The position numbers and the translations under genes are program-made. Below, one piece after another: positions 10,701 through 20,087 of a stretch of 64,000 nt of DNA (position 1 is the stretch's first letter; each line of letters begins with the position of its first letter). Where the stretch lies: contig OX337238.1 in assembly GCA_946965045.2 (NCBI GenBank), positions 2,480,001-2,544,000 on the forward strand, read 5' to 3'. Source of the DNA: Epithemia pelagica (lineage: Eukaryota; Bacillariophyta; Bacillariophyceae; Surirellales; Surirellaceae). The notes below the pieces were generated by a model that was not told where the DNA came from, made no database searches, and was given only the letters and a program-made list of their open reading frames with translations.

Positions 10701-11967
10701 GATAGTGCGCGCATTATATGGTCTCAAAAGTTCTGCTGCAAGGTGGCGTGATCACATCGCCGCAACGCTCCGCGATATGGGATTTAAGATGTGTCAAGCT
10801 GATCCGGATGTATGGCTTCGAGCGAACACTCGACCATCTGATGGGTTCCAGTATTACGAGTATGTTTTGGTCTATATTGATGATCTGTTGATCGTTAGTC
10901 ATGATCCCAAAACCGTGATGCAGGACCTGCAGAGGCGCTATACGATCAAGCCCGACAGTATCAAACCACCAGACGAATACTTGGGATCCAAAATACGGCG
11001 TTATACCATACCCGACACGCAAGATCCGTCGAACCGTGATCGTTGGGCCATGTCCGCTGACAAGTATTGTAAGCGTGCTCTTGCCGAAGTCGAAACCGAA
11101 CTGGAGAAATCCGGAGAAAAGCTGAAGTCCAAAGTGACGACGCCGATCGCCGATGGATATCGCCCGGAATTGGATGCGACTCCTGAACTTGACGCAAGAC
11201 GTGCGAACTATTACCAAGGACTGATTGGAATTCTCCGTTGGATTGTTGAACTCGGTCGTATCGACATTACAACCGCAGTCTCCCATATGTCCCGTTTTAT
11301 GGCGAATCCACGAGAAGGACATCTCGAGCAAACGTTACACATCTTCGCGTATCTGAAGAAATACGATAAATCCTCCATTGTGTTCGATGACACAACCCCT
11401 GACTTCGACGAGTCACGTTTTACCCGACCGGATTGGTCTGAGTATTATCCTGATGCTGCCGAGCCAATTCCGCCAAACGCACCAGCACCGCGTGGAAACG
11501 CTGTCACCACGACTTGCTTTGTCGATGCTGATCATGCTGGATGTCGTGTCACACGGCGCTCTCAAACAGGAGTCCTACTGTTCTTGCAACGAGCACCGAT
11601 CATGTGGTATTCAAAACGACAAAACACTGTTGAGACGTCTACATTTGGCAGTGAGTTCGTGGCGATGAAGACTGCCATTGAAATGATTGAAGCATTCCGT
11701 TATAAGTTGCGAATGATGGGTATCCCGTTGGATGGAGAGACGAATGTGTTTTGCGACAATGAATCTGTGTTTAAAAACTCGACGCAGCCGGAATCAGTCC
11801 TAAAGAAGAAGCACAACGCAATTGCTTATCATCGGACTCGTGAAGCGCAAGCCGCTGGACTTGTGCGCATTGCATGGGAAGAAGGTGAAACGAATCTTGC
11901 CGATATCCTAACCAAACTGCTACCCGGACCTCGATTGCGATTCCTGGCCCAACGTATCATGTGGTAG
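7732..11967 (+). CDS. pol: pol polyprotein of element A (protease-integrase-RT-RNase H)
   Basis: About 1410 residues, open throughout and in the same frame as gag, with only the UGA at 7729-7731 between them. Protease: ELDSHADTCAVG, an aspartic protease site in which the usual DSG/DTG is DSH. Integrase core: GDTGASIFTDG, then VSDGARE, then PWQNAAEASIRELKKG with the catalytic Glu. Reverse transcriptase: KARLVAGGHKTDPP, GDVQNAYLNAP, LYGLKSSAARW and the YIDD box. RNase H: FVDADHAGCRVTRRSQTG, GSEFVAMKTAIE, ADILTKLLPG. No stop or frameshift interrupts it, so pol could still be active; expression would require read-through of UGA or internal initiation, as there is no good in-frame ATG near the junction. 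Confidence 0.92.
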   Translation, partial: WSVPCVSAAEAVKIDKTNLIVQSNAHVGTHYSYSKRFAHRLCAMNTDEYGVETVELTCELDSHADTCAVGRDFVMLSEAHRYISVHPFAEEYNPLTNVPIATVATVWTDSENQSYLLVIHQALFLGDRMGSSLLCPNQMRAHGIVVNDVPKQFDPHSTHSIHVPDADLTIPLTMAGVISGFATRKPTSDELEHLPQVVLTADSPWQPRSTAFADAEEKLGVAAATVVRNGDPNSIAASSIPRLIKAVRTYQHAFANPSPDLDADAQGDDLYERLIATVTVHPEKEEPDVVPEDKRERRLYMIKTANESSPADPAGKGVLDAAVLSQRWGIGLPKAKNTLKVTTQAGVRNVLIPSERKVRKKAPWLKFPNVKGRWFSDEMFAKEVSLNGDTGASIFTDGKGFDHVYPWKSKKQHPEGLMSLIHNVGIPQTMVSDGARELFLGKSREICNEYRIKMEKTVPYSPWQNAAEASIRELKKGVVKIMRTTGAPRRLWSYALKWCSHVRQLTASDIPELDGRTPFEHVIGSTPDISPLAMFQFYQPVYYRMPMAQFPFEKRLIGRWLGLADDCTDDMAYEILTQEGNHVTRKDVWAIPEDDLKNPTIHQQLLDYDVAIQTQMKEPPSDGTTGSDPPPDLFDEGELLEPLFPEAEALESDAYTPEELDEYLTAEVMLPRGGESARAKIIGRTKDAHERPIGERDANPILDTRYYDVQFPDGSVESYATNMIAENLYSQVDPEGNAFNTLKAIVGHRSDETAVKRTDASFLDGTSHHTTKGWELQCELSDQSTVWLPLKDVKNGNMIEAAEYAVSTGIAKEPAFAWWVPRALRKRDRIIKKVKSRYWKRTHKYGIELPHSVEEALAIDRRTGTDFWRKAIEKEMKNVGIAFEFPADGEVPSGYKHIPCHMVFDIKSDLRRKARLVAGGHKTDPPKESTYSSVVSRDSVRIAFTIAALNGLDVLVGDVQNAYLNAPTKEKTYTTAGLEFGPDKVGQPALIVRALYGLKSSAARWRDHIAATLRDMGFKMCQADPDVWLRANTRPSDGFQYYEYVLVYIDDLLIVSHDPKTVMQDLQRRYTIKPDSIKPPDEYLGSKIRRYTIPDTQDPSNRDRWAMSADKYCKRALAEVETELEKSGEKLKSKVTTPIADGYRPELDATPELDARRANYYQGLIGILRWIVELGRIDITTAVSHMSRFMANPREGHLEQTLHIFAYLKKYDKSSIVFDDTTPDFDESRFTRPDWSEYYPDAAEPIPPNAPAPRGNAVTTTCFVDADHAGCRVTRRSQTGVLLFLQRAPIMWYSKRQNTVETSTFGSEFVAMKTAIEMIEAFRYKLRMMGIPLDGETNVFCDNESVFKNSTQPESVLKKKHNAIAYHRTREAQAAGLVRIAWEEGETNLADILTKLLPGPRLRFLAQRIMW

Positions 11968-12089
11968 CACCCCTTTTAGATCCAAAATGGGATCGCCCCC
12001 TTTTGAAGAATAGTCCGACGTACTGGACCGGCCTCTGCTGACATGACGAACTAAACGAAGTTGCCCACCCCGATTTTGTTCGCGGGGAC

Positions 12090-12329
12090 TGAATAAATAA
12101 TCACGGGCGCCCCCTTTGTAACCTACAAAAGGCCTCGCCATGCCTCGCTACGCACCGCCTGGCATCGCCCGGCCCCTAGTTATGTGTTCGCTAGTGGGTA
12201 CCGTGGTCGCTATTTGGCCCCTACGTGAGCGATTTGCCCCCAAAGGGCACCCCTAGTTTAGTCATCATAATTTCTGATAGTTTGATTGTTGCAAGCCGTA
12301 TATTGCGTCTGGCCGTCAGTTTTTATTCA
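12090..12329 (+). repeat. 3' LTR of element A
   Basis: Second 240-bp LTR. It is preceded by a purine-rich tract (cgcgggga, about 12081-12088) that may serve as the polypurine tract, and followed by cgtc, which matches the four bases before the 5' LTR. Confidence 0.93.
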
Positions 12330-13435
12330 CGTCGTCATCCACGTGGGGTTCGTCCGAATCCTTCAAGGTGAAGACACGTCCAAAGGCAATTTCCAATGCA
12401 AGTTCTTGTCCTTTCTCATGCTTTTCGTTTTGTATCGAGAGCACAACAGCAACGAAACAGTGGCAATGAGACAAACCAAACAGGACCATCTGAGAAATAA
12501 ACTACCACGACAAATGAGAACGAGATTCTCGCACGTACCGGCAAATTCATGGTGGTGTCGCGCCTCCTCGTGTGTGGTGGAGGTGGCTCGTTGAATCCGG
12601 GCCATTATTTATCTCCAGAGTTTCACACAAGTCGAGACCCCTTCCACCCAATACTACCACCATCCGGATGGGACCCGAGACCCGAGTGGAGTGGTTTCCC
12701 TCCCAGTTCCATGGTACAATCGGTGCGGAGCCTCGTCAAGCAAAAAGAACAAGAAAAAGAGGAACAAAAGGAAGCCCCCGAAACGATTGCCGAGTGTGGT
12801 GGAACAAAAGACTCGATGGTTGTTGGATATTAGGGGCAGTGCAGCGGCACCGCAATTGTACCGGGGAATGTTCAAATGAGGTCCGGTCCAACACGTCATG
12901 GAGTGGGTATCCACCACATCGACCGACGACAAGTAGTCGATGCCATTGTAGCCACCGACCACCGCCACAAATCGATTGTGCACGGCCACAGGCGACAGGG
13001 CAGTGCCTTGCAAAAATGATTGTTTGGTGTATTGTTTTGGTTGTCATTGTTGCAGAACAAGCATGACACGGGCAACTGTTCCATCGTGTCGACATCGTGC
13101 GTGCCATTCCATCCTCCCACGCCATACAAAAAGTCCCCACAAACGACAGCGGCATGAGAAGAGCGGGGTGCCAGCAAGGAGGGCCCATACTGCCACCACA
13201 AATCCTGTTGGCGAGGAGGAATGGGTAAGACCAGTACAGAAGATGTCACATGTCCCAACTCATTCATTCCTCCCAGGACGACCAGAAACTCATCACGAAA
13301 ATGACGGATCACAACCGAGGCATGAGACCCTCACGGTCCTCCCAACAAAGGGGGAGGCCACTCCTCGGTCATCATTGTCGTTGTCGTCGTTGAGGTCGCT
13401 GATTTATTCCATGCTAATGATGGTGGTGGTTCCAT
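12330..13435 (-). pseudogene. K' kelch-repeat pseudogene (5' part), interrupted by element A
   Basis: Starts at ATG 13433-13435 (MEPPPSLAWN...) with the family signature WPPPLLGG and HASVV, then kelch repeats such as SHAAVVCGDFLYGVGGWNG and a later YLSSVDVVDTHSM. Kelch repeats build beta-propellers used for protein binding. The copy is dead: an in-frame TGA follows WPPPLLGGP (the same TGA is in the 47.6-kb copy), and further frame changes occur near 12990-13080. Its 3' tail continues on the other side of element A at 4925-4080. It faces away from the spacer block at 13436-13640. Confidence 0.75.
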
Positions 13436-13640
13436 CAGTTACCATCTCATATCTCATGATATCATATTATAATACTCCATAGGAGATCTCGGTAATAGGA
13501 AGGAGGAAGGTATATTATGGGGTACAATATTGTATACTCGTATTGAAAATATATTGAAGGCGAATTCTCGAGAATCGCGCGGGCATCTCCTACCATCACG
13601 CAAGACTCGCCACTTTTAAGGGCTGGGTCATCGATTTGAC
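13436..13640. promoter_or_regulatory. Conserved K'/S spacer block, copy 2
   Basis: Contains the core motif (cgcgcgggcatctcctacc and atcacgcaagactcgccac, about 13576-13615) flanked by the ATATT-rich stretch seen in other copies. On the right side the S gene is missing and is replaced by unrelated sequence with a GTPase pseudogene, so the duplication breakpoint lies near 13616. Confidence 0.5.
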
Positions 13641-13869
13641 TGCACGTCTTCCAAATGCTAAGGGGCCGTATAGGGTTAAGGATTTTATCATAGATTTTCG
13701 CGGTGATTGCCCTCACATTTTCTTTCGCAATGACCATGGCAGTCTTCCAATGTTGATTGCGAGTCCCGTCGTCGAAAGCCCGTGCCGACCAGTCCCGACA
13801 AACCAATACAGCATCAAATATGCAACCAACCTACGCAGAAACAGCTTTGAATGTGTCTGGTCAAGAGAA

Positions 13870-14538
13870 TGATGCAGCTATTCTGTATGAAGCTGCTTCT
13901 GGAGCTACTTTGGCACCATTTGTTTCACCTGATGTGGTGAGACGACAGACTCCATCGACCATGGATGATAAGATGCGATCCACTTCTCCAGAAAAATCAG
14001 AATGGCCGGGTGTATCGACAATGTTGAGAACCATGGAGAAACCGTCCAAGGTCTGGTAGGGAACTCATGTGACTTTGGATGTGATGGTAATTCCTCGCTC
14101 CTTTCCAAATCGCCCGAGTCCATGACGACGAGACAAGGCTTCGGCGGACGTTGGGTCATAACTTTGTTTGGCTGCCACCAACAATTAGTATACCATGGAT
14201 GTTTTGCCATGATCGACGTGGGCAATAGTGGCCACATTGCGAATCCCCTGACGTCGAAAGGTTTCGAAATTCATGTCCATCGGAGCTCCTTCGTCTTGGA
14301 CCGTGGCACTTGTCAAAAAGGAATGCGACGGTTGGGTCCAAATGTGCTCGTTCCAAGAATGATTGCGAGCCATTGTGATGTTGCTGGCGGTGGAGTATCC
14401 CCGTCCCGCGGTCACAGAAGGAAGCATTCCACGCTGGTTACGGGCAAAAGAAGATGACAAACGTTGTTGTTGTTGGTTATAACTGGAACCAGACCACTGT
14501 TGCCTTAGCTTTGATACTACACTTCGACGCATCATCAT
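13870..14538 (-). pseudogene. TypA/BipA-type translational GTPase, N-terminal pseudogene
   Basis: Translation from ATG 14538 gives a Ser/Arg/Gln-rich presequence of about 95 residues of organelle-targeting type, then RNVATIAHVDHGKTSMV, the P-loop region of a ribosome-associated GTPase. After an in-frame TAA come remnants of ERGITITSK and then [19 protein letters not shown] and MVDGV, matching the G2 and G3 regions of the TypA/BipA family. Several stops and frameshifts break the frame and nothing after the G3 region is recognisable, so domains II-V are absent. It is a truncated copy of a gene that must exist elsewhere. LepA is less likely. Confidence 0.7.
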
Positions 14539-15389
14539 TGTAATGGTCGCTCTTTGTTATTTCTGATCAACAACCGCAACCAAACAAATTACGAAAGATG
14601 TGTCCAACTCCAAGTTACGTACGCCGCATGTAGGTATCCGTCGGCATTGTCGATTGTCGACCGTTGATGACATGGACGACGGCAAGCGATTGTTGCGTTT
14701 GTTGTTTGGCTTCGTTCGAAAATAGATTGAATTAGACAGAGATACTAATGCATAGTATAAACAATACATTGTAGGCTTACCTGTGCTCAACACTCTCCAA
14801 AATAGGCTTTGTTTCGTCGTTTGCTCGTTGATTGTTGTGTGCCATGGTGCCAAACAGAGCTGTTTTGGAGCAGCAAGCTATCTAAAGCTGCGCTTCCCCC
14901 TCCAAACCCACCACCCCACATCGATTCTAGTACTACTGAAGAATAACAGGAAGCAGTATCAGGGTGTGAGAAAGTGAAATAGACAAATAGCAACGGAAAT
15001 GGTGCAGCACAAGCAAAATGGTAAAAAAAACAGAGCAACGCAGATAAACAACTTCATCTCTACCACTCATTCGACTTTTCCCACGAAACTTACACAGCGT
15101 ATCTACTGTATAGTTCTTTCAACACTCACGAAGCTACGACCTCTATCCGATTCTTGATCTGATGAACGGCGGCATCAAATGCGGAGCGTCATGGTGAGGT
15201 GGTGATTTTAAAATTTATAACCTTAACCCTAGTGAAAATTAAAACGTGCAGTCAAATCGAAGCGGTCTCTCCGTAGTCCGTAGTGTGCGGCCGCTGCTGC
15301 CGACTCGGAGTTGAAAGAACATCCCTAACCGTAAGCCAGTAATGAAGGAAGTACTGACAGCAGCCGGAGAATGAAGGTTACGTTAAAGT
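14539..15389. other. Intergenic region, no gene recognised
   Basis: Mixed sequence with a few short ORFs on each strand and an A-rich run (gtaaaaaaaacag near 15021). I see no conserved motif, repeat or RNA gene. Confidence 0.4.
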
Positions 15390-15647
15390 TTGGAGGAGAA
15401 AATTGTCGCCATGGATGATTCCAGTGAAGGAAGGAGAGGTCTGGGTGAGGTGTTGCGTAACATGGGGTCTGAAGAGAAACCAGTGGATCCTTTTGCTGTG
15501 AAGATAATTAACAAACCTGCACCCCTCGAAAGACTGGAAAGAATTGCGGAAGCTACCGACGACCGGATGAGCCCCATGGTAGACTCTCTAGAATCCTTCA
15601 AGTGGCCTTTCGTGGAGAAGCAGCGACTCTCCTGGTCAGCCTCATGA
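15390..15647 (+). CDS. Small hypothetical protein (85 residues)
   Basis: A short charged reading frame starting MEEKIVAMDDSS, with ERLERIAEATDDRMSPMVD. The composition is protein-like rather than random, but I recognise no domain. An upstream region (15180-15380) could be a promoter/leader. It ends shortly after a possible donor (tggtcagcc), so it may be the first exon of something longer, though I cannot find a convincing second exon in 15650-16240. Confidence 0.25.
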   Translation: MEEKIVAMDDSSEGRRGLGEVLRNMGSEEKPVDPFAVKIINKPAPLERLERIAEATDDRMSPMVDSLESFKWPFVEKQRLSWSAS

Positions 15648-16462
15648 CTCTAATATCCGTATCGTTTGAATGGCCTTCAACGTTGGCATGTGTGCTACCG
15701 AAGATTCTCATGAAAACTTGAAAATTGTCTGAGAATCTGTGCGACTGATGATTCGTTCACGCGGGATTCAAGCAGAAAGCTTCTGTCATTTTTTCGACAA
15801 CACGGGCATGGTGTGTCTGAAAAATCGAGACCAAACGACAAGACTCTTGGTGTCAACAACAAGTCCACTTCTCATCCTGTCGTCGAAACGTTTAATGGTT
15901 GATTGTGATGGTCTTCAAAATTGGAGAAAGATTCCCGGTCCCTTTATAATGGGTATTTGTCCCTGTGGTATTTGCGCCTTTTGTCGGTTGCGTCTATTAT
16001 TGTTCTTGGTTCGGTGGATGATTTTCCTATCGTGGGTGCCAATTCCAAGTGATCTCGATAAGAGGGTTGGAGGGCTTCTAGCATTTGTTGCATCTTCGCG
16101 TTTATCAGTGTGGGACAACCATGTGATCCATGCCTGGACATGCTCATTTTGCCAGAAGGAATCTGAAAAGGGCCGGACAAACACTAATACTACCGATACA
16201 GTTTCAAAAGGGCTCCTGCTCGAAATCGGATCTTAAGCGTATGTGGAATCTCTGGTTTTGTACCGGGGTGGCTTTTTTCGTGGCTGGTTTTGGACTTCAT
16301 CCATCCATATGAAGAAGAATGCCATGATTGAAATCGTCGCCGTGGAGGTCCGTCCGTCGTTGATCTGCAGAATATTCTGTCCATCCGTTGATTCCTCGTT
16401 CGGTCCTGTTTTCGGGTTTCGAGGAAAAGAATCATCCATTGTTTATAAAATCTTCTAGTACC
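15648..16462. other. Region upstream of the K pseudogene, no gene recognised
   Basis: ORFs occur on both strands (for example 15739-16236) with no recognisable content. A tttataaaatc sequence at 16442-16452 lies just before the K start codon at 16463 and could be part of its old promoter. Confidence 0.3.
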
Positions 16463-18415
16463 ATGAAGAAGACACTGCATCAGCAAGCACAGCAATCCGG
16501 AGTTTGCTTTGTGGACAGTAACGATCCGCATTGGAATACCAATGACTGGCCTCCCCTTTTGGGTGGATGGCGTGGGCACCATGCATCGGTTGTGCTCGAC
16601 CATCCCAAACATGATGACAGGGCACAGACGGTTTGTTGTTTTGGGAGGAGACAAACAAGGACAAGGCTTGACCAACTCAGTTCTGCTGATGAATTTGGCA
16701 GAAGAAAATAAGCATTGGCGGGAAGGACCGCCGTTGAACAGCAACCGCGCCAGTCATGCTTCGGTGGTTTGTAATGGTGGAGTTTATGTGATTGGAGGAT
16801 TCGATGGTTCATACTTAAATAGTATTGAACGTATCGATGTTGAAACTTTGTCTTCAGGGTCATTGACAAGCGCTACCAGTAACCAATGGACAACCTTGAC
16901 TTGTCGAATGTCTACGAGAAGATCTGGATGTTCTGCTGTTACCGTCTACAATCGTTATATTGTCGTGGTTGGTGGATTCAACGGAAACTATACGTCGTCG
17001 GCTGAGATAATTGATTCAGCTGTGCCAAGCAACCACGCTGTTTTTGCTGGGCCATCCATGACAGTTCCTCGGTCTAGTTGTGCGAGTGCTTTCATTGGTC
17101 ATCGCATCTTTGTTGCTGGAGGCTACAAAGGGAAAATTGGATCTCTCCAATCAGTGGAGTACTTGGAGATTCATGATCCTTCAGGCAATGAGACAATGAC
17201 CACAACAAGTGCAGTTTTTCCATCCTCATGCCGTTGGACACGTCATGACAAGCTTGAGCTTTCCATGTCACGCTGTTATCGTGCAGTTGTATCTGTTGGA
17301 CTATGTCTGATTGTTGCGCGAGGTTCCTTTGCCGCGGACACTGTTAATGTGTTGGATACTCGACGAAACACTTCGTGGACCTTTCCCCAATTATCAGGGC
17401 CGCGTTATCTATCCAGTGCTGTGGTTCACTCGAGGGGAATTGCTGTGATTAGTGGAGATGACAATGCTTCCTGTGCGACACTTTCTTTGGTTGACAAGAA
17501 TACGTGGTGTTTTCGTCGACTCATTGAGCAGGTGCCGAGTACAATCTTTGGATCAAGTACAGGATCACCGGGATATGCTCTGGTCTGGCAAAACTGATAC
17601 GTAGAAAGTGTCAATTGAGAAACCTAAAAACTAGGAGTAAAATGCAGTCATGAGAAAGAGTACTATAGGGTTCAAAGTGCTTGCTTTTCTTTCTGAGACA
17701 AGTGCGTTTACAAACATGCTGGGGGAAACGCACTTCACCTTGTGTTACACAAACGAATGGGTGATTCGGTGCTCCACCAAATTGTAGACTATGGTGATGT
17801 GGACCATATTATTTGCTCGGTAGTGGGTAGAAGCGGCAATGAAATGTTTGCAGATTGCCTGCCAAGATGGACCAATCAGTAAGTTGTGGTCAGCAAGAAA
17901 AAGCTAAACCATTGCGATCAGAGAACGGATCACGATGACTATGGTAGACGCTTATTGGTGACCATTTTGGGTCCCTTGGCGAACACCGTACATCAGTGGG
18001 TGCGAGATGGAGAAAAAGACGCAGTTGCAGCCTCGACTTTTTTGGCGTTGAATGTCACGGCTAAATTGGCGCAAGCTTCGGAGCCTGATGTCTCACCAGA
18101 GGCCTTTAGTATGGTTGATTGTCCATCCCACTTGGGTTCATTGCATGGGTCGTCGTTGGGATTGCGTGCGATAAACAGAATGCAGAAGCGCATCAAGGCA
18201 TTTGAGGACTCTGTCGCATCTTTGGCAACAGATTTGAAAAAGGAGAGCTCGACCATAGCTTGCTTGTTGGAGGAGCTGGAGAAGGCGCGACTGTCCAAAG
18301 CATCCATGATGCAGAAAGTCAAGACGGAACAGTGGAAGGTGGATTCCTGATGCTGTTGAGTTTTGGTTTGGCTGCACTTTTGATTGTTGAAAAGTTGTTT
18401 GTTCCGCAATCTTGA
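16463..18415 (+). pseudogene. K-family kelch/coiled-coil pseudogene with internal deletion
   Basis: ATG at 16463 opens the family N-terminus (MKKTLHQQAQQSGVC..., NDWPPLLGGWRGHHASVV). A one-base insertion near 16630 (cggtttgttg where other copies read gttgttg) shifts the frame; the remaining kelch domain is open to 17597 with repeats such as HASVVCNGGVYVIGGFDG, YNRYIVVVGGFNG and GHRIFVAGGYKG. The next recognisable part is the C-terminal region from about 17758 (HQIVDYGD) to 18350, so the middle helical domain (about 290 residues in the intact K gene) is deleted. A small deletion near 18344 pushes the C-terminal membrane anchor (GLAALLIVEK) out of frame. The copy at 45 kb shares the missing middle, which points to a common ancestor. 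Confidence 0.8.
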
Positions 18416-18760
18416 TCCTGTACGATCAACCGTTGCGACAGCAAAGTTGCCAAGTACGTTGTAAAGAGGACAAAATTATTGTAGTAGTGACCAGTTGTTT
18501 GACACGCTCTCCCATGGGCTCGTTTCAACGGTTGTTGTGATTCATCTGATATCCGATTCACTCATTGGAAAGCCAAACCTTAAAGGGGTCATGAGAACCG
18601 TCATGTGCTTGTCGTCCTGTATGTGGTGGTGGTGACGGGATTCGTTCGTGTCGTCGTTGTATTCGTGACGGAACACCGCGAAATTGCGTTTTGCGTTCTG
18701 GGTCGAGAATTGGATGGCAAATGGCAAACCAAAATCCCAAATCATCCAACCCACCTTGAT
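18416..18760. repeat. Duplicated K tail / convergent K' tail sequence
   Basis: On the minus strand this matches about 44.64-44.90 kb and in part 49.87-50.03 kb (shared run ttgacacgctctcccatggg and a following catccgattcactcattgg). It is the junction where a K gene and a K' gene converge in the repeated block. No intact frame. Confidence 0.55.
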
Positions 18761-19069
18761 GTGGAACCAAACTGCTAAGCTAGCTAGAATAAGATAATAG
18801 AAACTATCAAGATTACGATTGAGTGTGATCCATGTTCATTGATTTAGGGCAATGTTATTCTTTATCTACGTAGCTAATTGCTAATTGTGATCGGTGTGCA
18901 TCCTCAATCCTCAGCCCTTCGTGTGCTATGCACTGCTATGTGACACAACAAACCAATGCACTGATAGAATGAAAAAATGAGATGGAGACAAACGACACCC
19001 ACACAACATACAATAGGATTAGCTACGATGAAGCTAGCCAAATAATGAGGATAAGCTGAAAACTCAAAA

Positions 19070-19340
19070 CGGCAGATTGGAGCTAAACGGCAGATCGGAG
19101 CTAAACGGCAGATCGGAGCTAAACGGAAGAAAGGCGCTAAACGGAAGAAAGGCGCTAAACGGAAGGAGCTACGAGAAAACACGTAGGATTTTGTACTAGG
19201 AGGCGTTAAACGGCAGAAAGGCGCTAAACGGCAGAAAGGCGCTAAACGGCAGATCGGAGCTAAACGGCAGATCGGAGCTAAACGGCAGATCGGAGCTAAT
19301 CGGCAGATCAGAGCTAATCGGCAGATCAGAGCTAAACGGT
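19070..19340. repeat. 18-bp minisatellite (cggcagatcggagctaaa type)
   Basis: About 13 units in two runs (19070-19165 and 19205-19340), separated by a unique segment that holds agctacgagaaaacacgtag. Units vary at a few positions (agatcgga, agaaaggc, agatcaga). On the minus strand the array reads as a hexapeptide repeat (RLAPIC), which is a by-product of an 18-bp period and not evidence for a protein. Confidence 0.85.
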
Positions 19341-19639
19341 AGAGCACGTAGTAAGTAGGACTGATCCATGACCATTTAATATCCCGGTTTGAATTTTTAG
19401 CTTGAGCCTTCTTAGCAATGATTCTGTCTTCTTTATGTGCTGATCCCCGAGTCGCTCACACCAACTCTATGTCTTGGGTCTTGGACAAATTTTTAAACTC
19501 TGTAGCTACTAGTTCTGCGACTCAATCTTATTCGGTTGCTAATGAATGTTCTATTTGTCTATTTGGATGCTAATTGATTGTATCTATAGAGGTCAACAGT
19601 TTAAGCTGCAGTTCTACCTGTTACGAGCCACTGCTACGA
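19341..19639. other. Intergenic region, no gene recognised
   Basis: AT-rich sequence between the minisatellite and the K' fragment. I see nothing supportable here. Confidence 0.4.
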
Positions 19640-19772
19640 GTGTCATCTTGTCTCGACGTTGCGGACCATCAGGCGCAAAAGGCAATTTCGCGATGTTCCG
19701 ACACGTTGAAAGGCAATTTGCACAGAGTGTTCATCCTTCTATTTTTGTATAGAGAGCATATGGGAAGGAACA
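19640..19772 (-). pseudogene. Tail fragment of a K' copy on the left of element B
   Basis: Read on the minus strand, the stretch ending ...tatagagagcatatgggaag matches the K' tail at 44.57-44.64 kb. It continues across element B into 26046-26432, so element B split this K' copy. The fragment has no open frame. Confidence 0.6.
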
Positions 19773-20001
19773 TGTTGAAAGTTCCCCGTTGCCGCCCGGT
19801 GCATTCGGAACCTGGGGGGGAAACTCCACGTGCGTATGGACACACGTCACCATACGACACTTCCCAACTGACGCCCCTACTGCGTCAGCACATACACACC
19901 CATAGCGTAACATGACCATACTCTTATAACTTACTTACTCAATCCCCTTTTACGAAACTAGTTGGCCCTTTTAATTGGCAGTGACCACGGTTAAAACAAC
20001 A
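19773..20001 (+). repeat. 5' LTR of element B
   Basis: 229 bp, TG...CA, with 7 G in the internal G run (about 19814-19820) and an extra 4-bp ttac unit near 19930 compared with the 3' LTR. Confidence 0.92.
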
Positions 20002-20087
20002 CGCTTCCTCTGCGCGATAACTGTGACCTTTCATAAGAAAAACTCACCGATTTGTGCCGTGAACTACTTTCAGGAGAGCAAGAGATC

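Larger units (their letters stand above)
4926..12329 (+). mobile_element. Ty1/copia LTR retrotransposon, element A (complete, young)
   Basis: A 7404-bp element with 240-bp LTRs at both ends, gag, and a full pol in the order protease, integrase, reverse transcriptase, RNase H, which defines Ty1/copia. The two LTRs differ at one base that I can see (a/g near the 3' end), so insertion was recent. The LTR ends form a perfect 8-bp inverted repeat (TGAATAAA/TTTATTCA). Flanks show cgtc directly before the 5' LTR and directly after the 3' LTR, a probable 4-bp target duplication. It sits inside a K' kelch pseudogene on the opposite strand. A GC-rich leader (5166-5660) carries degenerate repeats of cgccgactcgcggattcg type. 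Confidence 0.93.

Noticed and set aside
19070-19340. CRISPR-like array
   Set aside because: The units are contiguous 18-bp tandem repeats without unique spacers, in a eukaryotic context.
18904-19347. 147-residue minus-strand ORF with a RLAPIC hexapeptide repeat
   Set aside because: It is the forced reading of an 18-bp minisatellite; every frame of such an array is repetitive, and there is no start context, flanking coding sequence or paralogue.
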